Shown here one piece after another: positions 22,781 through 35,401 of a DNA stretch of 64,000 bases. Source of the DNA: Fennellomyces sp. T-0311 (taxonomy: Eukaryota; Mucoromycota; Mucoromycetes; Mucorales; Lichtheimiaceae); contig JALLLT010000014.1 in the NCBI GenBank assembly GCA_025266875.1, positions 310,001 through 374,000 of the forward strand, given 5' to 3'. The stretch's first letter is position 1, and each line of letters opens with the position of its first letter. The notes beneath the pieces are model-generated. The model did not search any database. It was not told the DNA's origin and saw only the letters and a program-made list of their open reading frames with translations. Made by a program: the position numbers and the translations under genes.

Positions 22781-25700
22781 GGCTACTAACCAGAATCCAA
22801 ACTATCGACACCTTTTCAATAAAAGTACTAGCTCCATTATTTTTCCATGTTTGATTATATAAGTAGTGTAAGCGCCACTTCCACACTCGTTCATATATAT
22901 ATGCGAACACAGCACATAGCCATTGGAACGATGCTTTATTTTCAGTAAAAGTTAATGTTTTTGTACCGGAAGGAGAAACTAGTACTCTTTTTTGTGGACA
23001 GAGCTGGCACTGTAATTGATCATCCCAACATAAATGTGTCGTATCCCTGGGGCCGACAACACATTGCCAGCTGATATCTGCGACACTCCAACCTGCCATC
23101 TTATCCTGTATTTGTGACATTCGGTTGTCGACATAGCTCATCGATATACACTTTTGTTTCATCATCTTGAACGTCAACTTATTGGACAAAAGTACCCGCT
23201 GCTATGTTTTTTAAACCTTTCACCTCAGTCGGACAGGTTAGCGTCGCCACCGCTTTTTTTGGAGTCAACTATGGTACTCGTTCAACCATTTTGGACCTGG
23301 AGCGGTAAGCTCAAAGAGCGAGCCGTCCTAATGATGGATCCAATGTGATCGCACATGATGGACATAAACGTGAATGTCTAGTCATCGAGCTAACTCTCCA
23401 ATTGCAACACATAGTTGCCTTTGCCAAAATTACCTCTGAGTTCATACGAGTTGTTGACGGGACCCAACGGCTCCTCGGAGGCTAATGTTGCTTCGAATCC
23501 AAAGTGTGGCATAAATGGGGACCCTATGGAGGCATCTTGCTTCTGGAGTACTATGCCATATCCACTGTATTGGTTCTCTTCTTTACTGTCATATTCTACC
23601 TCGTCCGTAGAGTACCTTATCATGACTCGTCGTCTCTACATTCTCTCGTGTTCCTATTATTACGATTGCACAACCGTACATTAGTTTAGTTGTCTATTCA
23701 CAGGCGCAAATGTTTCTGAAACCTTGACACATCAAGAAGGACCCACTCACATACACTCAGCACCATGTGTACACGTGTAGGCTACGCTAAGCATTCGTGC
23801 CACAGTCAGCATCAATATAAAGAAGAGAATAGTGGCTTTCTATGAAATAAACAAGCTATGCTTCGGTCTCGTCTTTGAACGTCTATTCCGTATCGTAGGA
23901 TACTATATTCACACGATGGCGGAGGGATTGGAAGAATGCTATCAGGATAAAAGCCATTCAATGAAGGTGCCATCGTTGTAGCTGAACAACATCCATTCGT
24001 ACCAGAGAGAGGGAGCTTTTCTCATGTGGTGTTCTTTATGTTTGAATGGGAATCCGCGATCATCTTTCATTTTGCTCGGTTTGCTCAGTATATGATGGAC
24101 TAAAGCATCAAAGAAGTACATGGAACCGTCACCATACATGTTGTGTACATGCTGGAAAAAATGTGCTGATGGGATGGACAAGCTTTTATAGCAGTGCCGG
24201 GGTGATTTTGGTGGACCCATCAAAGGTAGTGTCATACTCCATTGGAAAAAAAAATGCCAGCGATCTGGATTTTGATCGTTACGTTTTCTCTGACATTGCA
24301 CATTCTTTATCAGACTGGCCTTTTGAAAGTAAAACCGAGTTGGGCGCCAATAACGATGTGCTTAACGTATTTTTGTCCACATCCATGCTATTCCCATCAT
24401 CAAGCATGGGAAGAAAAATACCGTAAAGCAACTCACGATAATACCTGACCAGCAGATCATGACGGACTTTGCATCAAGAGGTTCAAGCACTCCGAAGAAG
24501 TCTCCGTATAAGGCAACGCTCTGGCTGCTGCATAAGCGAACCAACTTTATGATCTGCCGTTATGAAGACTAATTTGACAATCACTAGGCATTGTGGCCAA
24601 GCGATCGCAGTGATTGTGCAGTTGCATTTGAATGGTCAAGCGCGTTGGCAAGTGATTAACAGCAACAGCCGTTGTGATAGATTGGTTATGGACATGACTG
24701 CGCGACTCTGTCAAAGTACGGTTCAAAGTGCTTGCTTTATTGAAAGACATACATGACCCAGATTTAGCTTCTCGAGAACAAGCTCGATACTGACAGGACC
24801 AACCACGGGAAGGTACTGGGTCGTCTGGTCCCATAGCGCCTGTACTCGTCTGCGCTGGCAGGAGGCTTTTCTCTTTTTTCTTTTTTTTTCCTGCGGGGGA
24901 TGCCAGTTCTTTCTTCTTTTTTACGGGGATTCGCAGCGAAGCAAATAAGAGTACAGGCGCGACCGGTGTGCATCTTGCTGGCTTCCCAATTGTAGATCCC
25001 TCCCAGCCACTGGATTGCTGGGCCGAGGACTAAGGACATGTTTCATTTCTAGCTAATGTACCAACCTTACTTGACTGGAAGCCAGAACCGGTAAGAAAAA
25101 AAAAGACCCAACGCGCTCAGGGTTGCGCAGCATGACGCCCTTTTTATACTGCTCGGGAAATATGACCCGGTGACCATGGTTATATGTTCTGCCGGCCAAT
25201 GAAAACTCATTTGGCTTGTGAATGTTTTTTTTTTTCGCGTCACCCGTACTTTCCGCGCATACTTTTGTAGCAAGCACTGAATCGGCGAATGTATACACCG
25301 GGATGCCTAACTTTTTCTAAGGCAATAAAAAACGAGACGGCCAATGGTTGTGGTGACTATTTTGATCGATTCAACCAAAAGTACGCACATTCTTTCTGCA
25401 GCTGCTTCCGTCTGCTAGTATCAATGCTATTTGGCCATGGTTAGTTGTTCAAAAACCCATTGAAAATAATGCGATACGAACCACACCTACTTTCAGTCGT
25501 ATGCGGAACTCTTCCCGGCCTGCTTGTAATAATATTGATACTTTAGCCAAGGGTATTGGAGGATAGTTCGCGTTGATTAGCTTACACGTGATATTAGCAT
25601 GCAGTACTCGTTGGTGAATGCAGTCAATTGTACGTCGGTGATCTCTTTGTGATCTCTTTTTATTTGAAGATTCGCTGACAAACCAGCTGGATTTATTGAT

Positions 25701-27570
25701 GGCCTCTGAAAAGTTAATTAGCGGTGATTTGGGACGACTGAACACAAGATAAACAGGCGAAGCAAAGCTGCGACATACAAGAAGAGAGAGGAAAAAATAC
25801 AACTTTGTCAGTACGATCTTTTTGCTTCTGATTGTTCTTTTTTTTGTTATGATGGAAGGAGGCGGATCAATGTGGCTGATGTTGAAAGAGGTTTTTTCGT
25901 TACCTCTAGTCGTACAAAACGGAATAAGTAGAAGAAATACAAATAAAATGCGCACGCCATACTGCCAGCAATATGTTGTATCTTTGGTGACAATAATAAA
26001 GGTCTTAGCTTCTAGGATGGCAGGTGAAGATGAAGTGGGCAGCTGTATCTTGTCCAAGGTCGTCAAGAGCACAAAGTGGGGCGTTGAACCGGTCAGGTAA
26101 GATGTGATGCAACGATAAGCACGAGGTCTGTAGCGGTCCAACCCATTGGTGCGAAAGTGGGCATAAAATAGGTGTAGATGATGTGTCCAAAGAAAGGGTC
26201 AGCATGCCAGGAAGTAGAGCTCGAACAAGCACGGTCATACATGCGTCTCTGGTATCTGGTGCATGAAAGAGATGAAGAGTTGTGCCTCGACAATTGTGTA
26301 GTTCATGGTGGGTACGTCAAATTAAAAACAAAAGCACCCGAAAACAGTCAACGAGAGGAGCCGCTTCTTTGGCTGGAAGCTGGATTCTTCAGCAGGTTGG
26401 ATGACGTACGATACGTCGCCAGAGATTAAGTAAAGGCTGCAGGATCAGCTCGGAAAACTCAGAAGTAAAAAAAAACCCATGCATAAGTGAAGGTTCTGTT
26501 GGTTGATCCTCTTTTCTCAAAAAAACCCAATGGCCAACATCCACAGCTCATCTTTAATGGCTTTCCTGACCAAACTCGCAATGTTACTCGGAATTGCTCG
26601 TTGAAGGCACTGACACAACCGGAATACGGATTCATGCAGGTGGGTTGGTAAAGACAATCGAAAGCTTGCTCTGATAAAGCAAAATAGACAGAGATCAGGT
26701 TAATAGCGGAAGTCAACGCGACCAGGCGCCAAGATGCCTTTAACTTGGTCAATCTCCATATGCGGCGGTACCTCGAGGGTAGCTTCGCGGTATGGTGCAA
26801 CCGATCTTAAACCGACAAAATTTCAAATTGTAACAAATTTTCGATTTGAAATCTCGCATCTATATATGGTTAGACTATTCATCGTGGCCGCTCCTGAGGT
26901 GAAATATATATTGCTTCTGTAATTTTTCCAAGAACTAATCATGCTCAGGACCAACTATTGTTCGTTCTACATAGAACTTAATGTATGCCCAAGCCTTCGA
27001 CACAAAGCACCAAATCATTAGCAATATGAATGAATCTAGGATTTGATGGCAGGTGGCGTTATAGCGACTTAAAGGAACAATTATACTGCATGCGGGCTCC
27101 TCTTTTTGCTATTCCCCAGAAACGCGTTATGGAATCCATTTCATAATTAATTTTTGGGATAGAGTTTAAACTTATGATGAGATTTTACCACTAGTTTCAG
27201 AAGAGCAGACTTTTGAGCTTTGAAGTCGGGCCCATCAGCCTTTTCTCTTTACCATAGTCACAGTGAATGGAAAATGAAAAGCAGATGTATCATTGGGCTA
27301 TCCAGAGATTTTGTGTAACGTATCTACCATTTTTGTTACACAAATGGCAGCGCTGCGTTTGAATTGTAACATTTTAACCCTTTCCCCTGCCAAAAGTCCC
27401 CTCAAGTCACCAACTTCAAGTGCTAACTACTTCTTTACATCGACAGTTATCCAAAATGTAAGCCATAACTTTTCATCTATACATGATAATACATCAAAGT
27501 TATCGCTTAGTTTTTCTAAACTTTTATTTTTGATAGACTAGATACACTTTAAAAATTTTGTCGGTTTAAG
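22781..27570. other. 4.8-kb gene-poor region with probable decayed coding remnants
   Basis: No complete gene could be assembled. Stretches with protein-like character exist on the minus strand: 23623-23390, 24301-23942 and 24544-24430. They lie in different frames separated by stops and I recognise no family. A possible LINE tail at 26240-25960 is listed separately. Short T-rich runs (24870-24930, 25225-25240) are also present. The overall picture is old transposon or pseudogene debris between F-box gene 2 and the Fanzor-like relic. Confidence 0.4.
25960..26240 (-). pseudogene. Possible 3' remnant of a LINE-type reverse transcriptase ORF (zf-RVT-like)
   Basis: On the minus strand the peptide LHHILPDRFNAPLCALDDLGQDTAAHFIFTC resembles the cysteine/histidine knuckle that follows the reverse-transcriptase domain of non-LTR retrotransposons in fungi (pattern LPxR...C..C....DTA.HFIF.C). 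The flanking frames are broken and no reverse-transcriptase core (YxDD) is seen, so at most a short dead fragment remains. Confidence 0.35.
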
Positions 27571-30003
27571 ATCAGTTGCACCATAATACCGCCTATCTTC
27601 AACCAAACGCGGTGGACATGGGTGTACAAGCTTGTTGGATTGCACCCCCGAGCGGAAAAAATCCGGCATTCCTCGCCACGGTAAGTCCAGTTGATCACCT
27701 GAAATTATACAGAGGGTACTGATCCTTTTAGTGATATAGGATAATGATTTGATGGGAACATTCGCTGTTTTCCAAACTTGCAGAATTGATCAGGAAGCTA
27801 ATGAAGGTGAGATGTGAGTGTGAGTGGGAGGATATATTAGCTAAATTCAAACTTTTACAGCTTACTATGTATCTGACACAGTTAACGATGGGACATTGGA
27901 AGCAACAATGGTGGCGATTGGGGGATAACCGTAAGTTGAAAGACCCTTATATCCTTGTGCCCCAAAAGAAGTTAATCTAAATTTTCCCTAGTCAATGACG
28001 TGGTTAATCTCAATGCGATATCATTCGCGTTTAGCATGCAGTCAGATGGCGTGAAGGCCCATTTGTTGTTTGAGAAGCCAATACTACTGCAGATTGGTAA
28101 GTGTGTTACATGGATATTGAAAATTTCGCGCCTTTTTTTGCTTAGAACCGGTTGTAACAACTCGCGCAGAAATCCGCCGCTTACCAGGAAACCTCGACGT
28201 TACAGCCTGGACCAAAGGTGTGTATCATTTGGATAAAGGACCCCGTGGGTTGAACGAGGCACGAATTGAAAATTCTCGAATTGTCGGGCTGGATCCAGGT
28301 AAGTTCAGTCTATGGCGATATGATATCGACTTGCAATTCATCACCTCGCAGGGGTTTCGAGCATGATCACCGCAACATCGACACAAGATGAAATGTCCCG
28401 GCCGGGTCTATGGCAACAAGAAGTGGAAGTACGCACAAGAAGTTACCAGTAAGTAGCTTCTTCAACTTACGTATTCTGGTTTTAATTAACTATACGTATC
28501 ATAGTGCAAGAACCCAAGTTTTTTTGGAATATCAGGAAGAAGCAAATAACCGCACCAAGTACAATATACAAGATGAATACGATCAATTTGCAGGAAATTC
28601 ATCCAACTTTTCTGCTGCTGCCGATTTTGAGCAGCAGATCCGAGTCATGTCGCGTGTTAGAAATCGGTAAGATAGATTGTGAAGTTTACTAGATTGTTCT
28701 CACATCGCAGCGGCAGTATGCGCTTTTTCAAACATCGCGAAATTCGTGCTACTTTAGCCAGTGCACGACACAGAGCCAACCACCATATCATGAATCAACT
28801 GCTCGGGTTGACACTGTCGTATTTGGGAAACAATACTCCACATAAAAAAGATTACGCCGCGTAAATCACTCGGAAGCAGATAGTAGCACTAGAACGCCAA
28901 TACGCCAGTGTACCCCGATAATAATAGACATCCCCATCATATTCCCAATTAAGATATCAACAATACTCCATTTCCGGTAACCCTTTACCACAGCAGTAGA
29001 TATAAATACTGGTTGTAATCCTACATTGAACGGAAAGGAATAAAACCCGAGTCTCACAGGATCCACCCTTTCTGATCGTCGAGACTTCCAAATTCCTCAG
29101 ACACCTCCATTCCGTCCAGTATGTTGAATATTGTTGTGCAACGCTTCATCTTTGTTCACATACTCTCATAGGGAGCAAAGATGCATCACATCCATCTTTC
29201 TTCGAAAAGGATGCGGAGGCGATGGCATCGCCGCCGACGCCAAGCAGCGTGTGAATTGTCAGATTGGGTTCGAAACGAAAATGACACGATCATTTTCTGG
29301 GGTGACGGTGAGATGCCCACTTTACCCTACTTTGCGCCAATTCCACATGTGGTAAGATGCTTATTTCAACTCAACAGTGTGTATTATATCAGTTTACTCA
29401 CCAAGTAGTAGTGATTCATATTGTTCGTGGCTAAATTCGCATTGGTCATCCACACTGGGGAGTTTCGAACTAGTCAAATCCATTCGGATTGTGACGCTCA
29501 GGTTGTACCCATACGGGGAACGTACATTAGGACGCCCCATCGGTAAAGCAGCGTAAGGTGCTAATTTCATATATACTGATAAGTTTTTTTTAAGGATGAA
29601 GCGAAAGCGTGTCCAGACCCGTATAAGACGCACGCGCGGTCGGAAGGTCAAGACATGTGTCAACATGGGCGGCCAACGTCTACACAGACAATCTTTGTGT
29701 ACTCAAGGCCAACAGCAAGGTGGGCCATCATAAATATTGTACGACAGCTTGCTCACAGGGGTAACCATAGGAACCGAGCTGTGGTCTTTGAAACGTTGTC
29801 TCAACCATGATCACGATGTCGTGAGTGCTTGCCTCTTATAGCTTTGACTTTTTTTTTGACATTTACTTTTGCAGGTCATTGATCGAGATCGGAATGCGGC
29901 AAGGAACATGCGCCGAATCGGGTTGAACTACATGATAATGGACGGTGACCAGGATCATCGCCCTGTACCTTTGCGCCATCCACAATTGATAGGCCATCAA
30001 TAA
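27571..30003 (+). pseudogene. Fanzor-like (eukaryotic TnpB/OrfB) RNA-guided nuclease gene, intron-containing and apparently decayed
   Basis: Well-defined exons at 27571-27680, 27784-27806, 27861-27930, 27992-28096, 28146-28298, 28352-28448, 28505-28666 and 28711-28860 join in frame from about 27784 on. The RuvC-I segment is RIVGLDPG at the end of the fifth exon, continuing GVSSMITATS. A basic bridge (MRFFKHREIRATLASARHRAN) follows. Further on, NDTIIFWGDG (about 29280-29310), GEFRTSQIHSDCD (about 29457-29500, where the family has a DE[FY]RTS..C..C zinc knuckle) and the hallmark DRDRNAARNM (29881-29910, RuvC-III) appear in the right order but in different frames. Stops and frameshifts lie between them and the first knuckle cysteine is replaced by His. 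This is the layout of Fanzor proteins, which use a guide RNA to cut DNA. The shifts after 28860 and a doubtful N-terminus suggest a dead copy, although mis-assigned introns cannot be excluded. The stop at 30001-30003 ends the last open segment. Confidence 0.62.
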
Positions 30004-32245
30004 AAATGTGCCACAGCTTTAGTTTTTGGGACCAGCGCGTGGTTGGGAAGTGCCCCCCCAGCCATGTTAGTTGGGCCCAAACTAGTGAAGCATATATACG
30101 CACTATTACAGATCACCCTACCTACAGTGAACCACGATGGTGAAATAGATCAATGACGAGAGTGTATTCCAAGGTTACATTATGTTTGCCAGATTGAGTG
30201 ATGGTCATGTTCTGCACTGAAGTAAATCGTTGTATATTTAAATATTCCTATTTTGGTATGCGATAGGGGACAGACCGTGGGCCCGGCTTCGGGTTAAGTC
30301 TTGTACGGACCGGAAGCCGAGGGACGACGTGGTACCAAATGTGATGAATGCTAAGTAATTTGATCGTCCGACGGACATGTGTATAGAGTTTCTGGAGTAT
30401 GATGTCATGGGAGTTGCAAGATACGCTATGTCTAATATGGATAGTGATATAGTCCTCGGTATACAGCCCAAATATTCAAATGGCAAAAGGATATCGAAGT
30501 TTTGACTGGTACTGGAAAATCTATTCGAACGAGAAAGGATAAAGCCAGCAAGAATTTGGTTGTGGGGACTCGCATTCCTCATAGCAACGCTGGTACTGTT
30601 GTCCTACAAAAGTCTACCCATACATATAATCGTATTCATGACTACCATGTATTACATATACGTTATTATTGTCCTTACAAAGTATACTTGATGGACAAAA
30701 GTAAATTACCGTATATACCTTCAGCCGTCAAATCCGTGGAGGGTTCATAACGTAAAAAGACCCAGCTTTATTATGTTCCGACCACTCCATTACCCAGAAA
30801 AACCAGCAAGGCATTACACATGATTCATGCACTTTCTAAAAGATAAAAAAAAAAGATGCATATGTATCGAGGGCAAGGACGCTGAAATCATAAAGTAGGG
30901 ATCAAAATTTTCATGTATTATCGAATAGCAGGACATCCCGTGCCGTGCTTTCAAAGACAAATTATTACGTATATCAAAATCGGCAAGTGTTAGTAAAAGT
31001 AAGGTAGCTTACCTTACGTTCATGTCCAGTTTCACTTCCCAAAACAAAGCAACATATACATACATCTGCAGATGAGAATCATTTGATTCTACATGAAAAT
31101 TCTTCTTTGAGTTTCAATACTAAGTGATTACTTGGCACTTCTTGGCCGAAGCATGCTGCATTCAGCTATAATTCCCACACATATAATAAGCAAGCTAAAA
31201 AAAATGGTTTATGGTAAATCTATAACGTTTGAGATATAAACAGCACGGCCGCGCAAAACAATAAATTATGGGTAATAGTGTCAATAATCTGGAATCTGAT
31301 GAATGTATCACATTTTGGTTGTGATTGTAACGTACGTATGATAGCGTCAGAGATAAGAAGTAAACAGGTTTGTCATGTATTGACGGTTCCAGAGTTCTTA
31401 ACTCTATATCCAAAAAAAAAAATTCGGGGCTAGCCGAGTTTTACTTTGGTCATTGTATCTTTGCATTGATCGTTTGGGATTGGGCATCTCATACATACAT
31501 TTTATATATTTTCAAGCGCTAACCCCACATGAATATCAAAATGGACCACTAAAAGGAAAAGCGTCTTGTGATCTTACTAACCAGGATAAACCCCGAGTTA
31601 AAGAAGAATGAATGGATGAAAGATCTCCAACAAATGTTCTGGATTTTAATTCTTTCAAAAAATGAAATGAATTTCATTTGTTCCAAAGACGGCCTTGCCC
31701 GTAGTAATATAAAAAAGAGGGCGGTGGGGTCCCGTTTTTGCTAGTTTGCTTAGCATGCGTAGGTTCATGTCAACAAAACAATGGGAAAGAAGGTTTGCTG
31801 AGTCAGACGGCGTTCCGATCACCTTTTACGGCAATCATGCAGTTGGACTGACTCATTTTGCGTACGCGATTTACACAACAAGGCTTCTTTTTTTCCATGA
31901 TCTGATACGGTGAAAATATACATCAGCGTTGCCATGAAAACAACAGGTTGACAGGCGATACAGGCACAAAGGGAAAAAAGCAATCGCGCATGGCTTCTGA
32001 TGATCCTCACGTGCCTACGGCTCAATTGTGGACGGGGTTAGTAGCCACAGCGAATCGGGCCTTTCCTTTCACACACCCCAAACTTGCTAGACCCGATCAG
32101 TAGAGTGCAGGTTTTACACGTGAAAACAGAGCAGGTTCCTCCATTCTTTTTTTGTACTCACTTTTTTTTCCACTCTCTCCCTCCCACCTCTTTTCTCTCT
32201 CTTTTTTTTCCCTTCACTTTCACGCTTTCTGCGTCTTTTGCAATC
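30004..32245. other. Intergenic region between Fanzor-like relic and Opi1, no gene seen
   Basis: No recognisable protein in any frame. If the Fanzor-like gene ever encoded its guide RNA near its 3' end, as related systems do, the first few hundred bases here would be the place; I see no clear structure. The right end is a long pyrimidine tract listed as the Opi1 promoter/leader. Confidence 0.4.
32141..32221 (+). promoter_or_regulatory. Pyrimidine-rich promoter/leader of the Opi1 gene
   Basis: About 80 bases consist almost only of C and T (TTTTTTT, CTCTCTCCCTCCC, TTTTCTCTCTC) and end 25 bases before the ATG at 32246. Similar CT-rich initiators precede well-expressed fungal genes and the CaaX protein gene in this window. 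Confidence 0.5.
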
Positions 32246-33982
32246 ATGGCGCAATCGTCTCAAACATCGCCAATGTCGATCACACAATTGTGCAATTCGA
32301 CGAGTGAATCTGAAAATCAAACTGAGCATAATGGCCTTGACCACACAGATCCTGATGTGAGATTAGCAGCTGAGGCTTTAGGCGATATGGCCAACTGTTC
32401 GTATTACTTTTTTGATTCTTGAAACAACGGCGTTTTAAAAAAGCTAATGCACGTGCCTTTGTTTATGTAGCCAAGGCGGTTCCCATCACACTCCCACCAT
32501 TGTCGACCTACCCATCCGCCCCGTCCACCACGCCAAGCTCACCACTACCGACTCCCACATCCTCGTCACTGTCCAACTCACGCTTCTCCTTCTCCAGCGA
32601 CTCATCCATCACGAGCCAGGAAGACGATTTTGTCAAGCACCCACGACACCCGCAACGGCACTTTGTGCACCGTATGTCCGATCTTCCCATCGTCAACTCG
32701 GCATTGCGCGCATATGAAAGTACAAAGCAATCTAACGGTGTAGTGAAATATGGCGTAGAAATGGTCGAATCGTTTGCGCAACCCATCTATGATAAGTTTG
32801 GACGTCGTGGATCGGAGTCATCCGAGGTACGTTGCCATGGCATTCTTTTTTTTTATCTTTCAGGGGTAAGATAGTAATTCTTTATTTTTCGTTACAAAAA
32901 TAGATGGATAGATATTCAGATCAGGAGGATGAGGCTGCGCTGGCAGCGGCTAGTGCTCTTGCGCGTGCTTCTTTGACCGATAACTACGAGCCACATCGTG
33001 AAGGCATTAGAAGGCGTCGTACGGATGATCCACGTGATGAGCTGCGTAAGTTTTTCTTCTTTCAACAATGGTAATACCTCCCAGCTGATACACTTTTTTT
33101 TATTACTTTAGCAGGAAAGAAGCCGCGGTCTCGCTCATCATCGCGTTCCACATCGCCTCATCGTCCATACACTTTAACAAAATCACCCACACCGCGCCAC
33201 ACCGCGCAACCGATTCCACGGAGCCGTTGGCAACAAATCGTAATGCACGCAGGCTCAGCCGCTGGCACAACGGCGGCAGTAATTAGCGAAGAAAGCATGA
33301 AGTGTCTTCGTTATTGCCTGAGTTGGCTGCAGGTAAATCACTCGCCAATTAATTTCTGACTCGAAGCTGATTATTGAGGGGTTGATTTTAGTATGCCAGT
33401 CGACATATCGAGCAACAAATGGATATTCTACGAAACTTTTTAGTGTCGTTAGCAGCGGGATCAGCTGCTGAGAAAGGCAAATCAAGAGCCGTAGCAGTAC
33501 CTTCAGCGTCATCCACGCTGTCGGCTGTCAAGAAAGAAATAGTCGATACTCTGCGTAAGGTTGTCGACGTAGTTAGCAAATACGCTGGCTCGGGTTTGCC
33601 CGAACAAGCCAAAGCCAGTGTCCGCAAGTTTATTCTGGCACTTCCAAGCAGATGGGCCACGCTCAATACATCTACCACCGCTTCCCCTGCAGCTTCGCCG
33701 GCGCTTGGTCCACATGCCCCTGCGCGTGTGCATGAAACTTCGATTAAGCTGCTTTCGTTTGGTGACGAATCAATCGAAATGCTGCAGTCGGTTGCCACCG
33801 TGTTCTCGGATACAATCGAACGTGCTGAGCTATGGCTCCAGCGTTTACGTGTCGTTGGTGTTGCTGGTCCTCAGTCGTCTCGTCGTCAGCCCAAGCAGCA
33901 GCAGGATCAGCCGATGGAAATGACAGAGCCAAAGGACCACCCAAAACAAATGGTATCAACAGATGATATGGATACGAGCTAA
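32246..33982 (+). CDS. OPI1: Opi1-family transcriptional regulator of phospholipid synthesis
   Basis: Exons 32246-32396, 32471-32826, 32904-33045, 33115-33332, 33392-33982; about 485 aa. Two Opi1 blocks are clear: DLPIVNSALRAYESTKQSNGVVKYGVEMVESFAQPIYDKFG in the second exon, and SRWQQIVMHAGSAAGTTAAVISEESMKCLRYCLSWLQYA at the exon 4/5 join. A conserved helical C-terminal part and a Gln-rich tail follow. In yeast, Opi1 sits on the ER bound to phosphatidic acid and the VAP protein Scs2; when phosphatidic acid is used up it enters the nucleus and represses inositol/choline-responsive genes. The N-terminal segment is Ser/Thr-rich. I see neither an obvious FFAT motif nor the leucine zipper of the yeast protein, so the membrane-tether step may differ. 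Start: the first ATG after the pyrimidine leader. Confidence 0.9.
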
Positions 33983-35401
33983 ACGTTTTCAAATCTACCC
34001 ACCCCCTTTTATCCCCTCAAGTTCCCCTCATCGCATTATTCATTTGATATAGTTGATACCTTTCCTTTCTTCATGTACAGTGCTTTCAATCAAAAAATAT
34101 ATCTCTGTTGTTTTGCAAAATACTGATTTTTTGTATGTAACCTTATTGCAAACAGTATTCAGTATAGAATGGGAGTCCACACCTCCACACACGATCTGGG
34201 ACAGCTGACCAAAGTAAGCTCGCTCATTTCGAAGGTCATGAACCACAAAAGACGCAAGATCAAACATACGAAGCCTACCCATAGCCATCCTCCAGGCACG
34301 GTGTATAGTGTACAATAACTATTTCTAAACACACGACCAAAACTAGGATAGAACTTAACTGTTCGTGTTGAAAATGAGACAACGCCGTTATCTTTAGTAG
34401 CATAGCCATCTCGTTTTATTAATTCATATTTTCTAATGTAAGGGCAGTGCTTGGTTCCCGGTGTGAGAAGTAGCAGCAAGAGTGACACTCAGATGAAAAG
34501 TGACCCAAAGGAAACTGCATAAAAAAAGTTCCAAGAGTAGGTTTGATCTAATCCGGACCTTTGGGTCTCTTCCAGTTGCATCAAGAACAATGAGTATCAC
34601 TTTTAACTGATTGTACTGATGCAGTCCTGGACTGTTGTTCGATTGTTGAACGGATTTATCGATATGTCCCGTATGGAAGTTTGCAAGTTTCAAAGAGTAA
34701 TGGTACATCCATGCTGATTCTCTTTAACGAATGAGGTAAGGGAGTAACTTGGTTAGAGTTAACCCAAAGTCCATCCAGCAGCTGTGGGCCGAAACGATTG
34801 TCTGAAGGCTGAAAAGTGAATATCGACCTTGTAAATGTGTAAAACTCAAACGCTTACCCATGTCACAACGAGCACTGTATGCGTATGTTATTTATAGTTA
34901 GTGATGGTGGCTATCCACCATGTGATGTATATAACGATCTCTGATAATGTGCAAATGGTAGACGCCCTGTGTTTTGGAATACCTTGTGGAACAAACAATA
35001 ACTTTATTCTACACTACTGCCTAGTAACATCTATTTGCATTTCTCCACAATTGACCCTTTGAATGTTTAAAAGTGATGTTTGCATACGGAGGAGAAGAAT
35101 ATGTAGGGATCAGAGTAGCACAAGAATGCATAGCCTAACAACGCAATTAGTTGCCATAGTAACGAGATATCAAGTGGTTCAGCGTGGTCCGCAAAAGGTA
35201 AAGGACAGAGTTTCAGAGCCACCAGAATAATGATATGCCAAGAATATGCAATCGGCAAAAAAAAATGTGAGAATGCAAGCTAATTTTTGAAGGACCACCA
35301 ATCAATAAAAGAAAAAAGGAGCGGCGGAGGTAACGCGTTTTTCATGCGCAGTCAGTCAGCTGGCAAAACGTTCCTTTTGTTTCTTCCTGAACTGACGTAT
35401 A
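33983..35401. other. Intergenic region, no gene seen
   Basis: It holds the Opi1 3' end and the promoter of the TFG-like gene. Only short, featureless open frames occur; those on the minus strand near 34040-34700 show no domain. Confidence 0.5.

Noticed and set aside
25449..26141. 230-codon open frame on the minus strand
   Set aside because: It crosses T-rich and low-complexity stretches with no family match; the only family-like peptide in this area lies in another frame.
28866..29066. Small hydrophobic protein on the minus strand inside the Fanzor-like gene
   Set aside because: It lies within a probable long intron (28861 to about 29170), has no TATA box or relatives, and its length is within chance for this base composition.
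30238..30750. Opposing open frames just after the Fanzor-like relic
   Set aside because: Both strands are open by chance over the same bases and neither product resembles a known family.
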